NCBI GenBank assembly: GCA_030142905.1
Contig: JASJOG010000094.1
Span: 742,501-806,500, forward strand
Length of the DNA: 64,000 nucleotides
Reading direction: 5' to 3'
Origin: Heliopora coerulea
Taxonomy: Eukaryota > Cnidaria > Anthozoa > Scleralcyonacea > Helioporidae
The notes beneath the pieces are model-generated. The model was not told the DNA's origin. It saw only the letters and a program-made list of their open reading frames with translations, and did no database searches. Both the position numbers and the translations under genes were made by a program. Numbering within the stretch: position 1 is the first letter of the stretch; each line of letters opens with the position of its first letter. Below are positions 43,437 through 56,000 of this stretch, one piece after another.

Positions 43437-43760
43437 TTAACTGTTGCGATAGTATTGCGATAATATTGCGACAGTGGAGGTACTATTGCGATAGTATAAA
43501 AAAGACTTCACAATTAACCTACACTGCCGAAGTCAACTGAAAAATGTTGACTCGAGCGGGATTTGAACTTGCAACTTCCGGAGCCAACATTTTTCAGTTG
43601 ACTTCGGCAGTGTAGGTTAATTGTGAAGTTAGGTTTCATTATACCCTGAGGATGATTCTGAAATAGTATTGCGATAATATTTCGATAGTTCACATGGCTA
43701 TTCCGATAGTATTGCGATAGTGGAGGTACTATTGCGATAGTATTTCGATAGTTTTCAACC
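43437..43760. repeat. Tandem TATTGCGATAG repeats around an inserted hairpin
   Basis: About eleven copies of an 11-bp motif TATTGCGATAG (with GATAAT, GACAG and TTTCG variants) at 43440-43500 and again at 43665-43755, interrupted by the hairpin 43506-43628. Related ACTATCGATA/ATCGATAG motifs continue at 43925-44010 in both orientations. Confidence 0.75.
43506..43628. repeat. Perfect 44-bp inverted repeat with a tRNA-like B box in the loop
   Basis: Arms 43506-43549 and 43585-43628 are exact reverse complements over all 44 bases (beginning CTTCACAATTAACC); loop 43550-43584. On the - strand the loop reads AAGTTCAAATCCCGCTCGAG, a tRNA T-arm/B box, so it looks like the 3' half of a tRNA-derived sequence. 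No mismatch in the arms implies recent origin or active correction. Confidence 0.85.
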
Positions 43761-44590
43761 CAGAGGGGGATTGCACTAATGAAGTGGCGTTCGTGACGGT
43801 GGCTAAGAAAAACAATTGGCTGCGGTTTTTCTCGTTATCATTGGGAATCGAATATTGCGGATGAAAAGGGTAAAAAAGTGTCGTTATTTTCTGATAACGG
43901 TAAGCTGAAATGGTTAAAAGTATAGAGACTATCGAAAAATCGATAGTGCAATAAACTATCGCGATGGTAATTGATGTTTCCTTTTCACTATCGATACATC
44001 GCTATCGCCCCTTTAATATCACAATTAATGGATAGTTCGATGTATTGTTACACCCCTACCCACGAAAAACATCCTAGTTATTTTGAACGTAAAAGTGAGT
44101 CGCACGAACTCCAAAATATCGGGAAGTTAGAAAGTAGGAAATGCAGCTTCATCAGTATTGCAGCTCAAACACTTGCATATCGATGTTGCATCACGCACGG
44201 ACAGCCGATCCTTGTTTCCTTTCTTAAAGCCGTTGCTCCTTTGACCGGATTTGGGTTTTTAAATTTCTTTTTATTTCAAAAGAAAGGACTTGATTTGAAA
44301 TAATTTTATCATTGATTGCTTTGCATAGTTGCTAATTTTAAAGTAATCCTTTTTAATGGTACATAGCCGGCTTGTTTGTTTAAAGAAACACAACGATTAT
44401 TAATTTTTATTGTTTGCCGAATCCAGAAAGACACCATCTGGCGCGACATGACTCAAAATGTTTGACGAGTTTGGGTAAACAAGGACGAATGAAAAAAAAT
44501 GCTCGAGTTGATTGACGGAAACTGATTTTGGTTAAGGCAAACAATTGCTTCGTTTTATTACATATTTTTGAACGTGGGAGGCTACCAGGG
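43761..44590. other. Upstream region of the secreted cysteine-rich gene
   Basis: Contains the ATCGATAG motif cluster (43925-44010) and an unassigned ORF at 43971-44303; otherwise no element seen. Confidence 0.4.
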
Positions 44591-44600
44591 TATATTTAAG
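44591..44600 (+). promoter_or_regulatory. TATA-box-like element
   Basis: TATATTTAAG, 82 bp before the ATG at 44673, a plausible core promoter. ATGs at 44615 and 44618 in another frame lie near the expected start site and would form an overlapping uORF only if transcribed. Confidence 0.4.
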
Positions 44601-44672
44601 TAAATTTGCTGAAGATGATGCAGTCCGGTCAGTTGCTGTGTGGTATTTCGTTGAAGATCGGGTTTTCTCTTC

Positions 44673-45203
44673 ATGCTGATGGCTCCAATTCTGTCGGTGA
44701 TCCCTTTCGTGCTCTGCCTCTCCATGACAAAAGCATTTCCCAAAGTTCGACGTGGCTACGACTATGGCTACGTCTTATATTCGCTCCCACAGCGTTGTGT
44801 TCCCGCTCCGAGCGACCCAGTTTGCAATGTAAATCACAACATACTGTATTACAAAAGAAAGGAGTATGGATCTATAGCAAGAAGCATCAACGCAACCTAT
44901 GACCAATTCAAATCCACATTCCCCAAATTTCCTCGGTGCGCTAAGGCCATTAAAGAACTGATGTGCCAGGTGAATTTCCCGAGGTGCCTTAGTGGAGGAC
45001 GTTTGGATTATGGCAGTAAGAACAAAACGTTCAATGCTGTCAGATTTTGGTGCGGCTTAGTTCCTTACTTTGATCCCAACATTTTGCTGAACCAACCCGC
45101 TTTCAAGGGCATGAAGTCTGGTGTGGTTAGGAACCCTTACGCAACAACCTGTAATTACGTAGCTCAGGATCCTTTGAAGCTGTGTCCTAAGCCTCGGTAT
45201 AAG
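44673..45203 (+). CDS. Secreted cysteine-rich gene, exon 1
   Basis: Signal peptide plus first cysteine block, 177 codons, ends PKPRYK at AAG|GTAAGA (45204). Phase 0. Contains potential N-glycosylation sites NAT and NKT. Confidence 0.85.
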
Positions 45204-47647
45204 GTAAGAATTGGCTTTGTAATTTCTATCCTATTACAAATGCAGCCGAAACACGTCTAAGAAATCTGTGGTCTCTCACTTCCAGATGCCTTCTACGTAC
45301 GCAAACATATACCGAGCTCAGGTGGCGAATGTCTTTTGGGGAATTAGAGAACACGAGGACAAAATACCCGGAGAATGTTACCAGCTGATGAAGAACGTTT
45401 TCGCTTGTTCTTACTTGTTTTGCTCTCCCAAGGAAGAATATGGGCTAATGAAGACAACAAAACAAAAGTGCTTTTCCATTCTTCGCTGGTATGTATAATT
45501 CAATGCTCACGGGCACTATTAGGCGGGACTGGAAAGGATGTCCACCCAGGGTTCTTCCCTTTATGTTAGTCTAAATCTTTAGGACTCACTAGCGTATTTA
45601 GAGGGGGACCATGGTACCATACCTCCCCCTCTCCCAGGATGCATTGCATAAGAAATTTACTCATATGTTAGATTCCGTGCGCTTACGACTACTTATTAGA
45701 AAGAAGATTCCCTCTTGAATTGGTGACAAAAATTAACCCACACCAAGTTAGGGCCAATTAATCGGCCTTCAGCCAAGGCAGGATTAAGTCTGTGGGAGCC
45801 TGGGACAGAATTTTTTGAACTTTTTATGTAATCTACTTCACCCTTTCAGTAACTGATACGATCACTCAAATACTTTGATCTTTTCGTGTGATATCAAATA
45901 TCTTTTTAATATACCTAAGGCCACGGGGCCTCAACGACACATAAGGAGCACGATGCATCACACATCCATAATATAGCAATTTGCCTTATCCTACATTACG
46001 CATGTTGAGCTTGTGACCAAATATTCGGTGGAACATCAAAAATACAATGTTCCGTTTTTTAATATTAAGAAAACAAAATTTTGGAGTCGTTAAATGTGGG
46101 GGTGGAGCGAGGGAGGGGTGGGGGAGTGGTGGCCCCACTGCTACTTTCAGCTCTTTGTGGTCTGTTGTTGGTCAATCGTGGTAGGGCGATGCCCCCCCCC
46201 CCCCCCCCCATAGGAAAATCCTGGCTACGCCACTGTTTTTGAGGTACATTTAAGATATATTTAAGATATATTTAAAGACTCAGGCATATGGCACCCATTT
46301 TCCAAAAACCTAGAAAATATATAGTTCATCATCAACATATAGCCATAATTATTCCAAGTGTCATCATAATTTGACCATTATCTGATTACGTTTGAATAAG
46401 GACCAATGATAACGAATACACAATACAAAATAACCGACGGTTATTTAAAATTAATACCAGCTTTATTAAAACGCAGCTCGGCAAATAAAATTTCAGGACT
46501 TTTCATGAACTTAGGAAGGTTTTTAGAAAATTGAATGGCTTTTGAGTAATCACTTTTATAAATTAAAAATTTCAGGACTTTTTTTAAGGGCCCGTGCGAA
46601 CCCTGTCGACAAAATTGGTAAATGAAAATTGGACTACATCTGTTTTCTGCGGTATTGCCAGCAGGGGTGGTGCCAGGAATTCCCCGACGCGGGGGCTGAC
46701 GTCCCCGTCAGGGGGGCTAAATCAGAGCGGCCAGGACCACGCCTCCTTTATAATTTCCTGATTTATAGGTCGAAGACATGTTATTTTTCGGAAGAACGTA
46801 CTAGAAACAGTTCACTTTTGGATTTGACAAGAGTCCAGTGTCTTTCTTGACAAAATCAATAACAAGTACCCATAGTTTGTTCACTATATAAATATCGTAT
46901 CAGTGAAAATTCTCCGACGAATTGTTAATTTTCCCCGACAGGGGGGACTATGGTTCCCGACAGGGGGTGTGGGCCCCCTCTGGCACCACCCCTGATTTTC
47001 AGGGGTCTCGAAACACTGAAACTCTTACTCGAAGACTCGCGTCGAGCCCAATGACGGGTTACTTTTTGTGCTTGTTCGTAAAAGTAATTGAAATCTCAGA
47101 GTAGTAAACAGTTACCTCATATGCTGCAATTAAGCGATAAATTTATTAGTGCACATCAATATCGTATTTTTCCAAATAAAAACCCAGTTCGAATAGACGC
47201 CTCTCTTGAGACTGCTTTCCATTAGGAGAGTTTTATCTCGCTAAGCGACTTGTTCCTTTGTCTCATAGGCTTTCGAATGTAACTAAAGGAAACCTATTCA
47301 ATTTACACAAAGGAGTGTCGATTCCCGCGATAAAGTTCACTTAGTGGAAAACAGCCTTAAGCCTATGACTCCACTATACTGCATAGCTTATCAGGCCAAC
47401 ACGTCAAATAAACGCCCTGTTAGAGTGGGTGGGGGGTGGTTCATTGCTCATTGATAAATCTGATTAGTTCGTGCGGAACTAATCAGGTTCTAACGTTATA
47501 ATACTAGCTAAATACTAACTGCCGATTTTCGTTTTCAGCTTCAAAACTTATGAAATCCATGACGAAAGCTTTGAACGTATCCTGAACGAGACGTGTCCGA
47601 AGTACCCAGATGAGAATACTGCTAAAAAAGTATTCATACACGTGTAG
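44673..47647 (+). CDS. Secreted cysteine-rich protein, Frizzled-CRD-like (three exons)
   Basis: Exons 44673-45203, 45286-45488 and 47539-47647 join to 843 nt, 280 residues, ending TAG 47645-47647. Start: first Met in frame after an in-frame TGA. Residues 1-22 (MLMAPILSVIPFVLCLSMTK) form a signal peptide; there is no transmembrane segment or GPI-type tail, so the product is secreted. The mature part has about fourteen cysteines in two blocks: CVPAPSDPVC ... RCAKAIKELMCQVNFPRC, and CYQLMKNVFACSYLFCSPK ... KCFSILRWC ... LNETCPKYP. C-x7-C-x3/5-C followed by a spaced C-x-C resembles the helical cysteine-rich domain of Frizzled/sFRP proteins, known to bind Wnt lipid. That assignment is by pattern only; disulfide pairing is not proven. 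Splice sites are canonical and phases match (0, 2). Confidence 0.8.
45286..45488 (+). CDS. Secreted cysteine-rich gene, exon 2
   Basis: Acceptor CTCTCACTTCCAG ends at 45285 after an 82-bp intron; donor CTG|GTATGT at 45489. 203 bp, begins MPSTYANIYRAQVANVFWGI, ends phase 2. Confidence 0.85.
45590..46233. mobile_element. hAT-like element in intron 2 of the secreted-protein gene
   Basis: Left end CACTAGCGTATTTAGAGGG, right end (inverted) CAGTGGCGTAGCCAGG. Shares blocks with 42869-43092 in inverted orientation. A 21-bp C run (46194-46210 region) lies near the right end. Target duplication not clear. Confidence 0.55.
46662..46994. mobile_element. hAT-like MITE in intron 2
   Basis: 333 bp; CAGGGGTGGTGCCAG and its perfect inverse at the right; flanks ATTGCCAG / ATTTTCAG (6 of 8). 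Another family member lies near 60943-61190. Confidence 0.65.
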
Positions 47648-48053
47648 ACTAAAGGACAGATCGACGGATTAAACGGAAATACACGTAACGAAAAGAAAAG
47701 TTGGTTTTAAAACTTTGTCTTGTAACCGCTGTTTTGCTTATTTTTGATACGTTTTAGTAAAGAGTTTGAAGCATGCATATCATTCAGTATTAACGTTAGT
47801 TACGAAAATAGGAGGTAAACCTGTCTTTTTCCTTGCGTCGGAACATTGGTTAACCACCTGATTATTCGTTGGTTTCTGTGGAAGTGGTGCAGCCCCTGAT
47901 GTACTTCTTTACAAGCGCAGACTCGGGCTGGCTGACCCAGAAAATTTGAGGTACAAAATTCGAGACGGGGGCAAACCACCAAGGACATTTTTTTGGCCAC
48001 GCCTCTAAGTCAGGTTTAGTATTGATGGGAAGTTAATATATTAGGGACCTTAA
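47211..48053. repeat. MITE relic in intron 2 (47211-47357) and post-gene spacer
   Basis: GACTGCTTTCCATTAGGAGA and, inverted, GGCTGTTTTCCACTAAGTGA flank about 147 bp just upstream of exon 3. After the gene (47648-48053) no feature is seen apart from an antisense ORF without family. Confidence 0.4.
47539..47647 (+). CDS. Secreted cysteine-rich gene, exon 3 (terminal)
   Basis: Acceptor GATTTTCGTTTTCAG ends at 47538; completes Cys (TG|C), reads FKTYEIHDESFERILNETC, then PKYPDENTAKKVFIHV and stop. NET is an N-glycosylation site. No AATAAA within 150 bp downstream. Confidence 0.85.
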
Positions 48054-48407
48054 GATACAAGACCTCAACTTCAGCGACGGCGTCCTTGAAACAAAAGAAT
48101 TCTTCATGCAAAACAAAGAGAATGAATAGTTTTTCTTCTCCAGAGCATTGTCAACACCATCGTTCTGCATGTTACCCAGATCATTTTCACGCCATCAGGG
48201 CGACGTCAGCTCGCGGAGTGAAAAAAGCTGTTACTTAAGATCGAATTGAACCCCAGTCTACAGTCATTTGAGAACTGGAGCGTTTAGAAGCCCTAGAACA
48301 AGCTACGAGTATACAGCATGATGGTCAATAAACCGCGGTTTCTTCAAATGCCAATATTTTAAAGGTCGCTGTCGTCCAAGTCTATGCCTTATAGATCTTA
48401 AGGTCCC
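48054..48407. mobile_element. MITE with GGGACCTTAAGAT ends
   Basis: 354 bp; left GGGACCTTAAGATACAAGAC, right (inverted) GGGACCTTAAGATCTATAAG. Subterminal ACGGCGTCC/GTCGCTGTCGTCC motifs also face each other. No coding sequence. Confidence 0.65.
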
Positions 48408-51400
48408 TATTGTTCACGGAGAATGACCTGGCGTACTTCCTTTGGTTGAGGAAATTCTTACTTAAGGCACTGCGTTCCCTACCTGGTTTACTTTTACCTA
48501 TTTTACACACACCTTATTACTCCAACTAATTTCTATGGCGCCTCGAGTCGCGCATGCCATCAGAAAAGCCAAAGAAGGGGGGGGGGATTGAATCTTTAAT
48601 CTTACACTAAGAATTTACCAGATTTCGTAAGTCTACCAAAGCTTCAGCTTTAAAGTTACGGATTCAAACTTGTTGTCAACTACGTTTGTCTAGCTCTTTT
48701 CAGCTACGGCAATTTGGAGATAATTGCATTTCACTATCTCATTGTTAGAGAATATGTGACATCTGTTAACAAACCGTCGAGAATTGAATGAGTGTATTTC
48801 ATAAATACCAGCACGCATCATTTTCTCCATCTGACGCCAAAGAGGTTCTGTTGAAATTATCACAAGTTAGAACAGATATTTCTGCTCAAATTTGGAAATG
48901 ACTCACCCTAGAATTATGAATAAGATCTGACTTCCCTCCGACACTTCCTGCTTGGATCCAACCAAAGTCATCCAATAAAACGTCAACAAATAGAAAAATA
49001 TCAAAATATGATAAAATCACAACATATTAACCTCCACATTTCGACAATTTAATATCCTTAAAATTCTTCTACAGTGCACTTTGTTCAATCTAATTAATAT
49101 TCTGATTTCGACTATATTCAATATTACTGCAATTCTACGATTTAATTCACAAAACGCTCCACATTCTACGGCTGCCGAAGCCTCGTTCATGTGCAATATT
49201 ATGTAATTGCGGATTTGAACAAGTTAATATCAACTCAACCACACAAACTAAAAGTTGAAATCATGCTCCCAACGGCAGCCCGCTCTGCCCTATCAACTAA
49301 CAAAGAGGTAAAACAAAACAATCGGAAAAGATAAATTCTACCGGGTTAATTATATGATAAACCAGCCACAGAAATCAAACAATAATAGAGGGGCATTAGC
49401 TCTTAATTTGTGCCATTAGGGGGTAACCAGTATAAGCAACACCATATTGGGCAACAAATATTAGGCGGGTTGGGGCCAAATGGACTTTGGAAGGAACTTT
49501 AACGAAGGAACCTGGGTCGCTATTGAACGTGACCTTGTCTTTTCATTCTCAAGGGATTGGCTGCCTACTATTGCTAGATAAAATCAGTTAAGCTTGTTCA
49601 AGATTTTATACGCTACGACCTTTAAGCGGATACTTCTTATATAATTGGTTCCAGAGTAAACTCTCTCTATGCACATAAATGTTGGAAAAGAAAATTCCCA
49701 AACAAGTAATTAAATCGCCCGCGATTCTGTTAAGAACACAAGTCAGCGGTCGCTGCTATAAGCAGGATCAACAAATTTCAATGCTGACGTCATTCCTTTT
49801 GGGGAAAATTTCTCACAGCTGGCCACAGTCCAGTTTTATATTGGTCAGTGGTCACTACTTATTACATCGGCTCAACACCCAATAGACACGTAATGTTATC
49901 AACTCTTGTTGAACATACAATTGCTCCACGAATAGACCCTTCGCATATATTCTCCCACTGGAGTAAAAATGCGTGTAAACAAATCGATTTCTATAAATTA
50001 TTCGAAATGCAAAGTGTCGGAAGTTTGCAGTTGGACTTCAGATGGGTCGTTTTCAAGTCACATGCGAAGGGTCTATTGCTTCTGAAAACCGTTCCGTGTA
50101 ACACAACCCTTCGATAACTCTAACTTGGTTGGTTACCTTCAACTTATTACAATCAATCAAAAATAGGGCAAAAGCGACCAGCCTAATAGACTACCTCCAG
50201 ATGTGAATAGGTAGCCCCAATCATAAACAAACGTTCAACGATTTTACTTCCCCAATTTCCAAGTTGCCTTTCCCTTCGTTTAAAACGAGGCCTGATGCAA
50301 AACCTTTCAAAAGAAAATCACATGTAATTTAAATGCAAACAAAAAGTCGTTTCAACATTAAACGTTTTGCACCAGGCCCCGTTTTAGTCAAATGAATGAA
50401 GTATTTCGGAAATTGACCATTAATTCATATGGTGCGGAAGAAACGGGAGCGCCAAATTGATCACTTGACTTATGTGGCAATGCTTTCTCTAGTTTAATTT
50501 CTAATTTCTGTGGAACCTATACAGAATGTCTTCGTAACTTACGTGGAACGTTAAAGGTAACGGCCAAGTGGCAGTCGTATCTATACAGTTCGCCACATTC
50601 CCTGTTCGAAGTGACTGGTCGAGAATGTTTACTCAGAGTTGAATAAATACGAAAGTTGCTAAAATTTTTCCCGCCCGAGTTCATTTTTGAAGCTTAGTTC
50701 AGGAAAAAAGAACCAAAACGTTAGGAGCATGATTTCAAGCCACGTCAGTCACCATACATTTATAATTTCTTTTCGTTTGGGTATTACGGGCCGCACAAGA
50801 CTTCCTTCCACTTTAATCGCTTCACGTTTTCCGTCGAAAAAAAGTTTCTTCGAAAAACGAACATTGAACTTCAGTTGGCTATGACATTCGCGCAGTAACC
50901 ATTCTTTTCCTTTCAATAAGATTTTCGAATAAAACTGACCACATGAAGACGTCATTCGGAAATTCCCTCACTAACTATAAACACGAAATGACTTTTTCAA
51001 GCGTTTGAACACCGTTTCGTCTGGTCAGGAGTAGACTTTTTTCACTTTTTTAGTCAGATATGATCCCGGTTTATGTATAAAATAAATTACATGGGAAGTA
51101 GTTTTGTACAGTAGTATTTTTACACTTAGATTCTAATACATCAAACCGTGTGCAAATACCGTACTGTACGCACGCAGTTCCGATGAAGTAATTTCCATTT
51201 ACCTTTGTTTCGGATGTACACTTTAACTGCAAACGATATTACAATAAAATGGAAAGCAAAGTCTTGTGCCCCAGAACACCACCTCACGCATTTAATTACT
51301 GTATTTGACAAAACAATATACCGGAGCGCTTTGCTCCCACGACAAACACCCTCGCAATCTCAGGTAAATAGTTTCCGGATATGACGTCTACATTTGCCTT

Positions 51401-51919
51401 TTAGGAAATGGTTTCTCCACGACAATAGGATGACTTGTTCTTTTTAATGTCTCATTTCTAATTAGTATTGTTAGTCTGTGATTCTAAAAATTCTCTACGC
51501 AAATTCGGACTATGGTCAAACGGCTTTGCCAGGATTATCACCCTGCAAGAAACAATGACAGGTATGAAAGTTAAGCCTGCGGTTTGTAATACAATTGTAC
51601 GAAAAAGCTTCAAAATGAGGCAAAGGAGTTATTATAATCCCAAAATGACCATCTAGTGGATTCTGTATCGTGCGAGTTAAAAAAACTGGCGCTAACCATC
51701 AGTTCCGGATGAAAGTACAAAATATCTTGAGTTAACTAAGGTATGGCATTGGTCTACTTCCAGCAACTTCTGTCACGTCAATTGGAAAATATTTCGAAAC
51801 TACACATTGGACAATGTGCGTTGATGGGTCAATCGCTCAAGAAGTAAAAAAAAGAACTTGATGTGATCTGATAAAGTTTGTTCAACAGTTAAAATTCTTA
51901 AAAGTTGTCTTTCCGGTAG

Positions 51920-51965
<46 letters not shown>

Positions 51966-52971
51966 CTGGCAGTTTTCATTTTGCTAGTGGCAATTAGTAG
52001 TTCAAAGCTATTTTGTAGTTCAAAAAATTTCAAAGCTATTTTGCAAGAAAACTAGCTATCGGTTAAGAGTTTCAGAGAATTAGCTACTGGTGAGTCGGCG
52101 AAAACGATGAACAAATGAATAAAAACAAAAGAAAACAAAAGAAAAAACCCGAGCCGAACCAAATTTTTCTGATATTCTAAATGAAACTAAGTGAAAACCA
52201 TCAATAGCTCAAAAGATTTAACCCGATTTTTTCCACTAACTCTACCACACCGCCATATTGCTTTGTTTACCTACGCTTCTTATTCTAGTTATTGGTCTAT
52301 ACTATAAAACGTACGTACTTGACGTCATTGCTACCATGTTGGTGTTCTTGAACAAAAGAATTTTGATCATCTTCTTTTGCTCGGTTCACTAACATGGCTG
52401 CCTTGGCCTTTGTTACTGGAGTCTCTAGGGAGTGTGTGCATACGCTCTGTCAGTAAACATACTCATTCGAAAAAAGGATTTAATTATTCTCAAAGCGTTA
52501 ATAATTCATAAGGAAAACACCCAGGAGATGAGTATCGAAGTGTAGTTTGGTAATGCAATCTGATCTAGTTCAAAATTTCGACAACTTTAAGCCCGATTTT
52601 CCCCTAAATACGGATTTTTTTTGCGATACCAAATCATGCACTTGAAAGTAGTGTTTGACTTAGTTTTCAAACACCTCGCGGCTGGCTAAAAAAGCTTGGC
52701 TATCGCGGACCTTCTTAACTCACTTCTCGGTGTATATGACGAAAAAATCCTACGATATATCCAATAATGTAAACACTGAAATAGATCCTCTGATCGCCTT
52801 ATTTGAGTGCTTTCCTTAGTTTAAAGGTTTGAAAACTCAGTTATTCTGAGTCTCCCCACGGAAACCCTATTGTAAAATATATTTCCCAGTTGTGGCCGTC
52901 GCAAAATTGACCTTTATCTTGCACGTCTTCGTTATAACTGGACTGTTTCATAAATTACATTAGCAACTTAC
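48408..52971. other. Long stretch without recognised exons
   Basis: 4.5 kb between the two host genes. It holds a 116-bp MITE (50281-50396, inverted TAAAACGAGGCCTG / TAAAACGGGGCCTG ends) and a (TA)n tract at 51924-51962. The missing 3' exons of the coiled-coil gene (- strand) may lie here but none can be supported by eye. Confidence 0.45.
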
Positions 52972-53034
52972 GTCCTTCATAGCTTCCGCCATTTGTTTCA
53001 TTTGTGATTCGTTTAAGGGCTTGGATGCCGCACT
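52972..53034 (-). CDS. Coiled-coil gene exon x
   Basis: 21 codons, SAASKPLNESQMKQMAEAMK-D; donor GAC|GTAAGT. Last exon that can be recognised. Confidence 0.65.
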
Positions 53035-56000
53035 CTGAAAATCAAATCAACATTGTTACTGCAAGACCTGGAAGCGCTAGGTTTTGGGCCAGCGGTAGGG
53101 ATCCGGTTGCTCAAAGAGCAAGTTGCTTAATTCTGCATACATGAAAACTTTGCAAACGAAATTCTGACGTTACTACTTAAGAAACTTAAAATTTTTTCAT
53201 GACAGACTGAGAGAACGCGAAAAAAATTTCCGCTATGAAATTCGCATTCAAACGGCCAAGGGAAACATAGGGAACAAAACCGCAAATCTACTGGTAATCT
53301 TCGATCAGTGCTCATCGTCGCTTCAACTACCAGTCCCAAGTAGAAGTTCCGTTAGGTTTAGGGTTTGCTTTATGGTTGGATTAGAGCAACGTTGAAGGAT
53401 ATTGTTAGAGTTTACGTTGCTCAGGTACAATGAACTTTCACACAAGTCGCCAGCTTACTGTCATATTTAAATTAATGCAACTTTGTGGCATATCGAAAAG
53501 CCGTATAACAAGCGGTCCCCTTATTATGTCAGCTGAATACAACCACCAGAACACTTTGCGGTTTTTTCATTCTCGTGCAAACATTGAATTTCCAAAGCGA
53601 ATGGAAAGACAATTGCTCCGAACAAAGTTACAAACAAGATTTCAAAGAGCATTCTGGCAGTTGTAGTCTGCAGATTTATAAGAGGAACCGGCCACTAGTC
53701 GCACCTTGAATTACGATGAAAAGCCACCAATTCTTATGAGATACCCATAACGTTACTTCGAAAACGGATAAGTGTTTATCATGGTAATTACAAGCAAGAC
53801 AAAACATACTCTGGCATGTACTGCGAAAACAAAAAGAAAACACGGATCACAACTTCTACACAATCTGATTATCACTGAGAACCGTTTGCCACCTGAAATT
53901 TGTTACTGAAACAGGGTTTTGCATGAATCAGTAAATTTTCGCGGTCTTTCACAAGAACGACATGAAGTGTTCTATTTAGATACCTGCACTCCTCCATTGA
54001 CGACAACATTTTCTTGGTTCTGTCAGGGGGAAAGAATCACGTCAAAAGAAGTTTATTAGCTTCCAATCAAACCCCCCCCCATTTGTCTCAAAAATGCTAC
54101 TGAAAGAATAAACGACTACATATATTACATACATAGATCCATACATTTAGATGCCGATAATGATAGATACAGACAGACACAAAGACACAGACACAAATAT
54201 ATGGATGCAGATACGAGCCTGGCTGACTCTAGATGCAAATGCAAGCCCTTGCCTATCAATCATAATTCTTCAGTGTCCAAATAAAGAAAGGTAAAATTCA
54301 CACCTTAACATAACCTGAACAACACGGTACTTTCACAGGTAAGTAGCGTGCAGTTGCATTTGGGTTCATGGCAAACCGTTTTATAGAATAAGCAAAGTTT
54401 ACCTTTTGTAAGTTGTCAGAAAGCTCCTTCACTTTTTCTTCTTGTGTTTGTAATGCTTTCTCGGATTGTTGCAACTTCGCTTCAAGCTGAGAAAAGAGCA
54501 GAGACAAATCCCTTTAGATATACATCACATCAATCGAGGTATATTATAATCTAGTATACAAAAATTGTTCATATTTAGTTCGTGTACTATACGTAAGTAT
54601 ATAATACACCAAGAATATCTTTTGTTTCTTATTACACCAAGATACACGCAGCTGAAATTATGAAGTGGAATCAGTAGTTTGAAAAAAGTAAACGTAACAA
54701 GCGACGAAACTCTTCATCTGAACCACGTTTTGCGAAGTAAAAACCCTATCATTCAGCTACCGGAAAATATTGCGAATTAAATTAACAGTGAAAATTAGCG
54801 GGTGTGAAAAAGGTGATGTCACATAATGCGAAATAGCGGATATCTACCACGCAATGACATCTGGAAAATTACGAAAACGCTGTAGACAGAATTCAGGTTA
54901 AAAACATTTTTAAAGACACTTGACGTATAACTCTTGTTCCTTTTTCATGCGCAGCTTTTGCATTTGTATTTGTATTCATATACAGTGGAACCCCGCCATA
55001 CGGCTACTTTTTTTTTGTCCGGCGAAACGCCCATGCATTTTCTCATAAGAAAACCCCGTCAATGCGGTCACCCTTTTAATGCAGCCAACAGACACATTTT
55101 AAAATCCCAACGTATGTATTCCTTTATAAATTTACCTCGTTAATACGGCCACTCAAACCAAATTTGCATTCCGAAGAACAGATTAGTGATAAAAAAAATA
55201 AATGTTGAGAAATGACGATTTTCTTTTTTGGTTGAAAAAGTCTGTGATTCCGGATGCTTAAGAACAGTTCTTTAGAAATCCAGTTGTGATATAACTGTCA
55301 TGACGTCACGCGAAAGACCAGCCATGAAATTTGAAACTATCACGTTAATACGGCCAGATACTTACGGCCCGTTGATGGCCGTATTAACGGGGTTCCACTG
55401 TATTGCCAACAGACTTCACTCCTAAATAGCGCCTATATATCTTTAATATCTCTCTGTATACATATCAGTTTGACTCTCTAGCTCAAAACGTTAACTAAGC
55501 TGCCTACTTATAAACGAATGTCTGCAACGGAAACAGAAAGAACTTAAGGAAACCAAAATGTGCTTCATTCGTTTCTTTTTTTAAAGTCAAAAGGTAACAG
55601 GTCACTGGACATATAGATTGGAAAGGTTCAAGCAAAGAATAGATCCCGAGCTTCACCAAAAACTCCATGAAAACTTTAGAAGATATAAATTGATTAAAAT
55701 TACAATATTCAATACTCAACACAATCGAGTGCTTGCAATGACCAAACCACTGGGGTGATGACAGATGAAAGAAGTTCTCTTTCATGAGCATTCGTCACTG
55801 CCCAGCACAAGTTTCAACCGCTTTTACTTTCTCTAGGTGTGCAACAGGAATATTTCGGTGGCACTTTCATTTCATTTGTAGTTGGTTATAACCTATCATT
55901 CTCTGAAGATGTTGCACGAAGCAACGAAACTTAAGATTCAATAAAACCTTTACAATGCGTATATTCCGTGTGTTTTGCTCGGCTATCTTATTTTTACTCC

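Noticed and set aside
43437..43760. CRISPR-like array
   Set aside because: The repeated 11-bp TATTGCGATAG units have no unique spacers of constant size, and the genome is eukaryotic.
44606..44902. 98-codon ORF overlapping exon 1 of the secreted-protein gene
   Set aside because: Frame +2 relative to the signal-peptide frame; lacks the cysteine pattern and does not splice in frame to exon 2.
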